Assembly (NCBI GenBank): GCA_937872005.1
Contig: CALMPQ010000229.1
Location: 1-8,140 of the forward strand
From: an uncultured Propioniciclava sp.
GTDB lineage: Bacteria > Actinomycetota > Actinomycetes > Propionibacteriales > Propionibacteriaceae
Reading direction: 5' to 3'
Length of the DNA: 8,140 bases
Position numbers and translations under genes: made by a program. Under the pieces are notes generated by a model. It ran no database searches and had not been told where the DNA came from. It worked only from the letters and a program-made list of their open reading frames with translations. Below are positions 1 through 6,349 of this stretch, piece after piece; within the stretch, counting starts at the first letter, position 1, and each line of letters opens with the position of its first letter.

Positions 1-98
1 CCTGTGCATGGGCGACAGCGACGGCGATATTTTCCGGCGCCGCGTCGAGGCCGGGAGACCTGGAACCTCGCCCGGGCTCCTCGTCGCGACGCTGGCGG
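1..98. other. Window edge, unresolved start of first gene
   Basis: The frame of the first gene (frame 3) stays open from base 3 to 98 but holds no ATG, GTG or TTG; its only near-start is a CTG at 60. The last codons before 99 read S-S-S-R-R-W-R, a basic stretch of the kind that sits on the cytoplasmic side of a first membrane helix, so the protein probably begins upstream of the window. The first ten codons have only about half G/C at the third position, unlike the gene body, so this is not certain. No promoter was seen here. Confidence 0.5.
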
Positions 99-1133
99 GT
101 GGCGATCCTGGCCCTCGGCGGCGCCAGCATGCTCGCTGGATTGGACGCCGCCCTCCTCGCCCTCGGCGTCTGGGCTCCCGTCCCGGCCGGCCACCTGCCC
201 GGGGTGCACGGCATGGTCATGGTGCTCGGCTTCATGGGCACGCTGATCGCCTTGGAGCGGGCGCAGGCCCTGCGCCAGCCCTGGGCCCACCTCGCCCCGG
301 CCCTGTTGGGGGCCGGCGGAATGTCGTTGGCGCTCGGCGCGCACCTGCTCGGGCAGATGCTGCTCGTGCAGGGCATGCTCGCCTTCGCGGCGGTCTACGT
401 CGGGCTGTGGCGCCGCGCTCCCTTGCCGCTCGTCGCAGTGCAGGTGCTGTCGACGCTGCCCGCGCTGGCCGCCGCCGCATTGTGGCTGGTGGTCGACCTC
501 GCGGGTCTGATCCCGCTGCTGGCGGCATTCCTGGTGCTCACCATCGCCGCCGAGCGCGCCGAGTTGGCGCAGTTGGCGCTGGGTCCTCGCGCCATCCCGA
601 GGCTGGTCGGCCTGGCCACGTGGGTGGTGGCGGCCGCGGCGTCCGCGTTGGTGTGGGCCGACGTCGGCGCTCGCCTGCTGGGGCTGGGTCTCATCGCGAC
701 CGCGGCCTGGCTCGCGCGTGACGACGTCGCGCGTCGCATGGTGCGCACCACCACGGGTCTGCGCCGCTACAACGGCACCGCCCTGCTGCTGGGCTACGGC
801 TGGCTCGGCCTGGCCGGGCTGGTGTGGCTCATCGGGGGCGCCCCCAACTCGGACGCCGCGTACGACGTCGTCATCCACGCCACCTTCCTGGGGTTCGGCG
901 TGTCGATGATCATGGCGCACGCGCCGGTCATCTTCCCCGCCGTGCTGGGGCGCCCGTTGCCCTACCGGCTCTCGTTCTGGTTGCCGCTGGTGCTGCTGCA
1001 CGGCGGCCTGTTGTTGCGTGTCGTCGGTGATGCCACGGGCCGAGGGGTCCTGTGGCAAGGAGGTTCGGTCGTGACCGTCGTGTCGTTGCTCGTGTTCGCG
1101 GTCACCGCGGTGTCCAGCGCGGTGCGCGCATGA
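99..1133 (+). CDS. Polytopic membrane protein, NnrS-like (5' end uncertain)
   Basis: The product, 344 residues from GTG 99, is almost wholly hydrophobic, with about ten predicted membrane helices. Histidines sit in or at the ends of helices: His37 in H-G-M-V-M-V-L-G-F, His82, His260 in H-A-T-F-L-G-F-G, His274 in M-A-H-A-P and His301. The pattern of His followed by G-F and small residues, and a later P-A-V-L-G-R-P-L stretch, recalls NnrS, a heme/copper membrane protein linked to nitric oxide metabolism; the resemblance is by eye and not a firm family assignment. The stop overlaps the next gene by four bases (ATGA), so it is translationally coupled to the nitrite reductase fusion, which supports a role in nitrite/NO handling or in metal or heme supply to that enzyme. 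GTG 99 has no ribosome binding site, and the frame is open upstream with R-R-W-R just before helix 1, so the true start may lie before base 1. Confidence 0.75.
   Translation: MAILALGGASMLAGLDAALLALGVWAPVPAGHLPGVHGMVMVLGFMGTLIALERAQALRQPWAHLAPALLGAGGMSLALGAHLLGQMLLVQGMLAFAAVYVGLWRRAPLPLVAVQVLSTLPALAAAALWLVVDLAGLIPLLAAFLVLTIAAERAELAQLALGPRAIPRLVGLATWVVAAAASALVWADVGARLLGLGLIATAAWLARDDVARRMVRTTTGLRRYNGTALLLGYGWLGLAGLVWLIGGAPNSDAAYDVVIHATFLGFGVSMIMAHAPVIFPAVLGRPLPYRLSFWLPLVLLHGGLLLRVVGDATGRGVLWQGGSVVTVVSLLVFAVTAVSSAVRA
1057..1064 (+). promoter_or_regulatory. Perfect internal Shine-Dalgarno AAGGAGGT
   Basis: AAGGAGGT lies six bases before GTG 1071, inside the end of the first gene and in the same frame. 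Starting there would give a 20-residue hydrophobic peptide ending at the first gene's own stop, 1131-1133, which overlaps the nirK ATG at 1130. The nirK ATG has no Shine-Dalgarno of its own, so this site may load ribosomes that then restart on nirK. The match is direct; the function is inferred. Confidence 0.4.
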
Positions 1134-3799
1134 GCGGGGTGCGGCGTCCGAGCCGGTTGCGCGACTACGTGGCGCTCGGCTGGCTCGCGGCGGCGGTCGT
1201 CATCACGCTCGTGCACCGCTGGGTGCCCGACGCGACCTGGCTCATGATCCACCTGGTGCTGCTGGGCGCGCTCACCCACTCCGCGCTGGTGTGGAGCGAG
1301 CACTTCGCCCACACCCTGCTGCGCACCCTCCCCGACGAGGCCGGACGCCGCCGCCAGAACGTCCGCATCCTGCTGCTGGCCGCAGGTGGGTTGGCGGTCT
1401 TCGTGGGCGTCCCGCTGGCGCAGTGGTGGCTGGTCGTGGTGGGGGTGGTGCTGGTGTCGGCGGCGGTGCTGTGGCACGCGGCGCACTTGGTGCGGGTGCT
1501 GCGGAAGGCCCTGCCGAGCCGGTTCCGGGTGGTGACGCACTCCTACGTGGCGGCGGCGCTGTGCCTGCCGATCGGGTCTGGTTTCGGCGCGGCGCTGGCG
1601 TTCGGTCTCCCCGAGGAGTGGCACGGACGCCTGCTCGTCGCCCACCTCGCCACCAACCTCTTGGGCTGGATCGGCCTCACCGTGACCGGCACCCTGGTCA
1701 CGTTCTGGCCCACCATGCTGCGCACGCGCATGGACGACCGCGCCGAAGCCCTGGCCAAGCGGGCGCTTCCGATCCAGGTCGCGGGGCTCGTCGTGGCGGT
1801 GGCGGGCACCCTGGTGGGCTGGCGTCCGATGGCGTTGCTGGGTGTCGCGGTCTACGCGCTCGGACTCCTCTGGTGGGGTCGCGCCCTCGCCCGGCCGCTG
1901 ATGGCCAAGGGGCTGCGCGAGTTCGCGCCGGCCTCGGTGCTGGCCGCGTTGGTGTGGGGTGCCATCGGCATCGTCTGGCTGGGTGCGCTGCTCGTCGTGA
2001 CCCCGTCGTGGGGGGCGCTCGCTGACGTGTTCCCGCTGGTCGGGGGCGTGTTGGCGGTCGGGTTCGCGGCGCAGTTGTTGTCGGGGGCGTTGTCGTACCT
2101 GATCCCCTCGGTGATGGGTGGCGGTCCCTCGGTCGTGCGCGCTGGCCAGGCCTGGTTCGACCGCTGGGCCGGCTGGCGGCTGGCCGTGATCAACGCCGGC
2201 CTCGCGTTCTGGCTGCTGCCCTCGCCGTCGTGGGTCAAGGTGACGTTGTCGACGGTCGTTCTGGCGGCGCTGGTCGTGTTCCTGCCGCTGTTGGTGCAGG
2301 GCGCGAAGGCGTCGGCGCGGGCCAAGCGTGCCGTGGTGCACCAGCGCGAGACGGAAGGGGCGTCCACGGGCCCCCTTCGTCCCGCGCCGATGCCACACGG
2401 GGAGCCCGAGCGCCGCGTCTGGAGCGGCAACCAGGTCGTCGCCGCCGTGGCCACCCTGGTGCTCGCGGTGACCCTCGGCGTCGGCATCGACCCCAACGCC
2501 GCGGGGCTCGCCACGAACGCGGCGGCCCCCGCCACGGGGATGGCACCCACCGGCAACACCACCCGCGTCGAGGTGAAGGCAGTGGGCATGGCCTTCGAGC
2601 CCAACCGCATCGAGGTGCCAGCCGGTGACCGGCTCGTCGTGGTGCTCACCAACACCGACACCGCGATGGCGCACGATCTCGTCATCGGGGCGTCCCGGAC
2701 GCCGCGCCTCGCCCCCGGCGCCACGGCCGAACTGGACGCCGGCGTCATCGGTGCCTCCACCCAGGGCTGGTGCTCGGTCGCCGGGCACCGCCAGATGGGC
2801 ATGGTGCTCGACATCGTGGCCGTGGGCGCGCCGGAGGCCGGGGCCGCCACGAACGGGGGCCACCACATGGGCACCCCGACAGGCGGAGCTGCGGCCATCC
2901 CGCCGGTCAACCCGGCCGACACGCTCGGCGCCTTCGTCGACCCCACACTGCCGCCCCTCACCGACGAGACCGTGCGCAAGGTCACCTTCACCGTCACCGA
3001 GGTGCCGCTCGAGGTCGCGCCCGGCCTGTGGCAGACCCGCTGGACCTTCAACGGCGGCTCGGTCGGCCCCGTCCTCCACGGACGCGTCGGCGACGTCTTC
3101 GAGATCACCCTCGTCAACGACGGCACGATCGGGCACTCGATCGACTTCCACGCAGGGGCGCTCGCGCCCGACCAACCGATGCGCACCATCGCGCCCGGGG
3201 AGTCGCTGGTCTACCGGTTCACCGCCACCCGCGCCGGCATCTGGATGTACCACTGCTCCACCATGCCCATGTCGTCCCACATCGCCGCCGGCATGCACGG
3301 CGCGGTCATCATCGAGCCCGACGGGCTGGCGGAGGTTGACCACTCCTTCGTGCTGACCCAGTCGGAGGTGTTCCTCGCCCACGCCGCTCGCTCGGCCGAC
3401 GAGGCGCACGAGCTCGACGCCGACAAGGTCGTCGCCGAGCGCCCCGACCGCGTGGTGTTCAACGGCATCGCCAACCAGTACGACCTGCACCCGTTCGAGG
3501 TGAAGGTGGGCGAGCGCGTCCGGTTCTGGGTGCTGGACGCCGGGCCCAACCGGGCGAGCTCGTTCCACATCGTCGGGGGCCAGTTCGACACCTCCTGGAC
3601 GGAAGGGTCCTACACCCTGAAGCAGGGCGAGGGCGCGTTCGGCGCCACCGACGGTGGCGCCCAGGTGCTGCCCCTGTTGCCCGCCCAGGGCGGGTTCGTC
3701 GAGCTGACCTTCCCCGAGGCGGGCCACTACCCGGTGGTCAGCCACATCATGGTGGACGCCGAGCGCGGCGCCCACGGCATCGTGCAGGTCACCGACTGA
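1130..3799 (+). CDS. nirK: Membrane-anchored copper nitrite reductase (NirK) fusion
   Basis: This 889-residue protein should reduce nitrite to nitric oxide outside the membrane. Residues 1-390 form about 12 helices with buried histidines (His41, His50, His137, His172); 391-434 is a basic, probably cytoplasmic loop; 435-452 is a thirteenth helix that puts the rest outside. Residues 478-580 are a cupredoxin with type-1 copper ligands His515, Cys548, His553 and Met558 (or Met556). After a Gly/Ala/Pro linker (about 582-625) come two cupredoxin domains of NirK type: type-1 ligands His669, Cys709, His717, Met722; type-2 ligands His674, His708, His872; catalytic Asp672 and His813. All NirK active-site residues are present, except that the Ile two residues after the catalytic His is Val815. 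ATG 1130 was chosen because it overlaps the preceding stop as ATGA; GTG 1052 would run 82 bases into the first gene. NirK is normally about 340-380 residues. The helix domain may take electrons from quinol; this is inference. Confidence 0.9.
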   Translation: MSGVRRPSRLRDYVALGWLAAAVVITLVHRWVPDATWLMIHLVLLGALTHSALVWSEHFAHTLLRTLPDEAGRRRQNVRILLLAAGGLAVFVGVPLAQWWLVVVGVVLVSAAVLWHAAHLVRVLRKALPSRFRVVTHSYVAAALCLPIGSGFGAALAFGLPEEWHGRLLVAHLATNLLGWIGLTVTGTLVTFWPTMLRTRMDDRAEALAKRALPIQVAGLVVAVAGTLVGWRPMALLGVAVYALGLLWWGRALARPLMAKGLREFAPASVLAALVWGAIGIVWLGALLVVTPSWGALADVFPLVGGVLAVGFAAQLLSGALSYLIPSVMGGGPSVVRAGQAWFDRWAGWRLAVINAGLAFWLLPSPSWVKVTLSTVVLAALVVFLPLLVQGAKASARAKRAVVHQRETEGASTGPLRPAPMPHGEPERRVWSGNQVVAAVATLVLAVTLGVGIDPNAAGLATNAAAPATGMAPTGNTTRVEVKAVGMAFEPNRIEVPAGDRLVVVLTNTDTAMAHDLVIGASRTPRLAPGATAELDAGVIGASTQGWCSVAGHRQMGMVLDIVAVGAPEAGAATNGGHHMGTPTGGAAAIPPVNPADTLGAFVDPTLPPLTDETVRKVTFTVTEVPLEVAPGLWQTRWTFNGGSVGPVLHGRVGDVFEITLVNDGTIGHSIDFHAGALAPDQPMRTIAPGESLVYRFTATRAGIWMYHCSTMPMSSHIAAGMHGAVIIEPDGLAEVDHSFVLTQSEVFLAHAARSADEAHELDADKVVAERPDRVVFNGIANQYDLHPFEVKVGERVRFWVLDAGPNRASSFHIVGGQFDTSWTEGSYTLKQGEGAFGATDGGAQVLPLLPAQGGFVELTFPEAGHYPVVSHIMVDAERGAHGIVQVTD

Positions 3800-3816
3800 C
3801 CCCGCTCGGGGGTCAG
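3796..3816. terminator. Shared bidirectional hairpin over two convergent stops
   Basis: Arms CTGACCCC (3796-3803) and GGGGTCAG (3809-3816) form a perfect 8-bp stem with a 5-base loop. The left arm holds the TGA of nirK (3797-3799) and the right arm holds the TGA of the minus-strand gene (read from TCA, 3813-3815). The genes are only 13 bases apart. No T-run follows on either strand, so this would be a weak or non-canonical terminator, as is usual in high-GC actinobacteria. Confidence 0.5.
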
Positions 3817-4546
3817 GGCGTGAACCCGAACTCGGCCGTCCACCGCCCCACCGGCACCGACGCCAGACGCTCGGCCAGCTCCTCTGCCGCAGCTGTCGGG
3901 TCGACCAAGGTGCTGGCAAGCCGGAGGAACTGCTGCTCGATGCCGCACGGTGGGTCGGCCAGGTTCCTTTGGAAGCCCACGACGATGCCGTCGCCGCCCT
4001 CCCACATCGGCGTGACCCACACCAACGTGAGCCCCCGGGCAGCACCGGCTGTGTCAGGGCCAGGCGTTCGTGGAGCAGCCGCGCCGTCGTCCGCCCCGGG
4101 GTCTCCCACGAGCGGTCAGCGCTGGCCCGCTCGACCTCGGCGACGTACTGGGCGCGATCGAAGTGCAGCGACGGCAGGTCCCAGGGCTTGCTGTGCGCCA
4201 CTTCCACGTCGGTGATCTCGTCCACCACCGGGCGGTGGAACACGCCCACGAAATCGCGGAAGTCGCTCCAGGCCACGCGAGCGCCGTCGGCTGACGGTTC
4301 GACCCACGCGGCGACCGTGCCGCACCCGGGTTCGCCGCAGGTGCAGCGGTTCAGCGCCACCCACCGGCCGCCCGGCACGGGCAGCAACGGCGAGTCGACC
4401 CCGAGCATGTGGTCGGGGTCGAAGCCCTTCCATCCGGGGGCGACGTCGACGAAGGCGGGGCGTCCGTCGAGGAGGATGTCGAGGTCGGGGCGTCCATCGT
4501 GCGAGGTGACGCGAAGCGACAGGGACAGGGTGCGGTCAGCGCTCAT
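3813..4546 (-). pseudogene. Hypothetical protein with CxCx4C motif, frameshifted
   Basis: The N-terminal part starts at ATG 4546 and reads about 171 residues in one frame. It includes C68-T-C70-G-E-P-G-C75, a compact Cys cluster that could bind zinc, within R-W-V-A-L-N-R-C-T-C-G, and a later W-D-L-P-S-L-H-F-D stretch. The frame then leaves protein-like sequence near 4032-4039, while the natural ending (L-T-L-V-W-V-T-P-M-W-E-G-G-D to F-G-F-T-P and stop at 3813) continues in a second frame. Adding one base to the C5 run at 4032-4036 (G5 on the coding strand) joins the halves into one 244-residue protein. So this is a one-base deletion: a real lesion, or a sequencing error in a homopolymer. I do not know the family and propose no function. 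It is divergent from the 4673 gene and convergent with nirK. No good Shine-Dalgarno precedes the ATG; a GTG at 4567 is a possible longer start. Confidence 0.65.
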
Positions 4547-4639
4547 GCGGGCGACGTTTCGCGGCACGCCGGGCCATCGTTGGTGGCCGGTCGGTGCCGG
4601 CCGAGGCGTCCCAGTCCACGCCTGCGGGAACCGCCCGCG

Positions 4640-4645
4640 TATCGT
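4640..4645 (+). promoter_or_regulatory. Possible -10 box TATCGT
   Basis: TATCGT fits the actinobacterial TAnnnT -10 pattern and lies 27 bases before the next start codon. It would give a leader of about 20 bases containing the AGGAAAGG site. No recognisable -35 hexamer lies 16-18 bases upstream. It is in the 126-base divergent gap, where I see no other clear site. Confidence 0.3.
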
Positions 4646-4657
4646 GGGCGCACCAGC

Positions 4658-4665
4658 AGGAAAGG
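4658..4665 (+). promoter_or_regulatory. Ribosome binding site AGGAAAGG
   Basis: This purine-rich site ends seven bases before ATG 4673 and fixes that codon as the start. The same frame is open upstream to 4409, but the extra part is antisense to the neighbouring gene and has no such site. Confidence 0.6.
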
Positions 4666-4672
4666 TCCGCAG

Positions 4673-5092
4673 ATGGCGAAGCTCCCCGCAGTCAACTTCA
4701 CCAAGGGCAAGGCGCTCGTCGCCGCCATCGCGACGATGGTCGGCCCCCAAGTGGTCGAACTGCTCAAGGATCCTGCCCGCGCGGAGCAGCTCAAGGGCCT
4801 CGCGGCGAGCTTCGGCCCGGCGCTGCACGCCCGCACCCCCGAGGGACGCCTTGAGGCCAAGATCGCCGCACTCCGCGCGCACGTCGAGGCCGTCCAGCCG
4901 GGTGACCCGGCCCACGACCGGGTGCAGGGCTGGCGTCCACGGTTGGCCGCCCTCGACACCAAGCGCAACCTGGTCGTGCAGGCCTGGGCCGGGCGCCAGC
5001 GCGCCAAGCAGCTCAAGGTCATCTCCCAGCAGGTCGATGACCTGTTGCTCGAGTTCCTCCAGGCTTCCGACGAGGCGATCGCGGGGGAGTGA
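4673..5092 (+). CDS. Small helical hypothetical protein
   Basis: The 139-residue product has no signal peptide and no clear membrane segment; it is probably cytoplasmic. It is rich in Ala, Leu, Lys and Arg and looks almost wholly alpha-helical: a basic N-terminus (F-T-K-G-K-A-L-V-A-A-I-A at 9-20), helices around 24-50 and 55-75, a Pro/Gly break at 76-88 (P-G-D-P-A-H-D-R-V-Q-G-W), and a long C-terminal helix at about 97-135 with leucine heptads (L-L-L-E-F-L) that may pair as a coiled coil. I do not recognise the family. ATG 4673 is well supported by AGGAAAGG seven bases upstream. It stands alone on the + strand, divergent from the frameshifted gene and convergent, with an 11-base gap, with the sugar dehydrogenase-like gene, so the context does not suggest a partner. 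Confidence 0.8.
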   Translation: MAKLPAVNFTKGKALVAAIATMVGPQVVELLKDPARAEQLKGLAASFGPALHARTPEGRLEAKIAALRAHVEAVQPGDPAHDRVQGWRPRLAALDTKRNLVVQAWAGRQRAKQLKVISQQVDDLLLEFLQASDEAIAGE

Positions 5093-5097
5093 CCCCA

Positions 5098-5112
5098 GCC
5101 CCGTCAGGGGGC
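5098..5112. terminator. Weak hairpin at second convergent junction
   Basis: GCCCC (5098-5102) and GGGGC (5108-5112) form a 5-bp stem around a 5-base loop, between the stop of the 4673 gene (5090-5092) and over the stop of the minus-strand gene (TCA, 5104-5106). The stem is short, without a T-run, and could easily arise by chance at this GC content. Confidence 0.25.
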
Positions 5113-6318
5113 AGTCAACTGCAACAACCGGCCGCCGGGGGTGTCCTCGAGCAGCCAGATGGTGCCGTCGGGGCCCTGCTCGACCTCGCGGATGCGCTGG
5201 CCCATGTCCCACTGGTCTCCCTCGGTGGCGCTGGGGCCGTCCAGGTCGACGCGGATCAGCGCCCGTCCCGACAGCGCCCCGATGAACGCGTCGCCCTGCC
5301 ACTGCGGGAACACGTCACCGGAGTAGATCATCAGCGAACTCGGTGAGACCGACGGCGTCCACCACACGAAGGGGGCCTCGAAGCCGTCCTGTGGCGCGTG
5401 GTCGGGGATCTCCCCGTCGCCGTAGTGCGACCCGTTGGACGCCTCGGGCCACCCGTAGTTCTGGCCCGGCTCGATGCGGTTCACCTCGTCACCGCCCTGG
5501 GGCCCCATCTCGGAGGACCACAGCCGCCCGTCGGCGTCGAACGCCAGGCCGAGGGGGTTGCGGTGGCCCCAACTCCAGATCTCGTCGCTGGGCGATCCGT
5601 CCACCGCGAAGGGGTTCCCGGGTGCTGGGCGTCCGTCGGGGGTGAGCCGCACGATCTTGCCGAGCGTCACGTCCAGGTCCTGCGCGGGGGCCATCTTCTG
5701 CCGGTCCCCGGAGCTGATGAGCAGGTGCTCCCCGTCGGGGGAGAACGCGATCCGGTGGCTGAAGTGCCCGTTGCCCGAGACCTTCGGCGTCTGTCGCCAG
5801 ATCACGTCGAGGCCGTCGAGCCGGGCCGAATCGTCCTGGGTCACCAACCGACCCCGGCCCACCACGGCCCCGGTGCCGCCGTCGCCGCGTTCGACCCAGC
5901 TGAGGTACACGGTCTGGTCTTCCGCGAACGTCGGCCCCGGCACGATGTCACCGAGCCCGCCCTGGCCCGCCGCCACGACCGACGGAACGCCGGCCACCTC
6001 GACGAGCGCACCCGATTCCTGGTGGCGCAGGTGCAGCGCCCCGGAGCGTTCGGTGATCGCCAGCCAGGGCGTCCCGGGCAGGAAGGCCATCGCCCACGGT
6101 TCGTCGAAGTCGGCCACCTCGTTGACCACGAACGGGCGGCCGTCGGGGGCCAGGCGGGGTTGGGACGCCGGCGTCCCGGCCGGGCTGGTGGCCGGGGGCG
6201 CGGCGTCCGGGGTGGAGGGTGGAGGCGTCGGGGAGGCAGGTGGTGGGCTGGGCGCGGAACACCCGGTGACAAGGACCGCGGCAGCGATGGCGGCGGCCAG
6301 GTTGAGTGGTCGTCCCAT
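5104..6318 (-). CDS. PQQ-dependent sugar dehydrogenase-like lipoprotein
   Basis: The 404-residue protein has a signal peptide with lipobox V17-T-G-C20, so Cys20 should be lipidated and the protein held on the outer face of the membrane. Residues 22-55 are a Pro/Ser/Thr/Ala-rich tether. Residues 60-402 form a beta-propeller of the soluble glucose/sorbosone dehydrogenase (GSDH, YliI-like) family, which oxidises sugars with PQQ. Family landmarks are visible: G-H185-F-S-H-R-I with His185 where soluble glucose dehydrogenase has its catalytic His, S-S-G-D205-R, W-G-H-R253-N-P-L-G-L-A-F, S-E-M-G-P-Q-G-G-D-E-V-N (269-280) and G-Q-N-Y-G-W-P (285-291). Length is normal for the family. The substrate cannot be told. 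It starts 31 bases after the GerMN gene on the same strand, so it probably belongs to the sigma-factor operon, though a TAGCCT box six bases before its ATG may also give a leaderless transcript. No Shine-Dalgarno was seen. Confidence 0.9.
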   Translation of the reverse strand: MGRPLNLAAAIAAAVLVTGCSAPSPPPASPTPPPSTPDAAPPATSPAGTPASQPRLAPDGRPFVVNEVADFDEPWAMAFLPGTPWLAITERSGALHLRHQESGALVEVAGVPSVVAAGQGGLGDIVPGPTFAEDQTVYLSWVERGDGGTGAVVGRGRLVTQDDSARLDGLDVIWRQTPKVSGNGHFSHRIAFSPDGEHLLISSGDRQKMAPAQDLDVTLGKIVRLTPDGRPAPGNPFAVDGSPSDEIWSWGHRNPLGLAFDADGRLWSSEMGPQGGDEVNRIEPGQNYGWPEASNGSHYGDGEIPDHAPQDGFEAPFVWWTPSVSPSSLMIYSGDVFPQWQGDAFIGALSGRALIRVDLDGPSATEGDQWDMGQRIREVEQGPDGTIWLLEDTPGGRLLQLTAP

Positions 6319-6324
6319 GTCACG

Positions 6325-6330
6325 AGGCTA
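6325..6330 (-). promoter_or_regulatory. Possible leaderless -10 box TAGCCT
   Basis: On the minus strand TAGCCT, a TAnnnT match, lies six bases before ATG 6318, the spacing seen for leaderless transcripts in actinobacteria. The ATG has no Shine-Dalgarno, which fits. No -35 was recognised, and the box overlaps nothing coding in the 31-base gap. Confidence 0.3.
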
Positions 6331-6349
6331 CCCGCGGCCGCAGTTGGTG

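Noticed and set aside
8..721. Frame-2 open frame with ATG at 8
   Set aside because: The product is Arg/Gly/Pro-rich shadow sequence over the membrane protein gene; only the first few codons have good third-position G/C.
1052..1129. GTG 1052 as the start of the NirK fusion
   Set aside because: It would overlap the first gene by 82 bases and add an Arg-rich, non-homologous-looking stretch; ATG 1130 gives the ATGA overlap and a natural membrane-protein N-terminus.
4409..4672. Upstream extension of the 4673 gene
   Set aside because: It lies antisense to the frameshifted gene; the Shine-Dalgarno AGGAAAGG points to ATG 4673.
4547..4672. A promoter for the minus-strand frameshifted gene
   Set aside because: I found no TAnnnT or -35-like pair pointing left in this gap, so none is claimed.
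962..5302. A 1446-codon open frame on the minus strand
   Set aside because: It is a shadow: it runs antisense through nirK and the 4673 gene, with Arg/Gly/His/Asp-rich, non-protein-like sequence. Only 4546 to about 4032 of it looks like a real protein.
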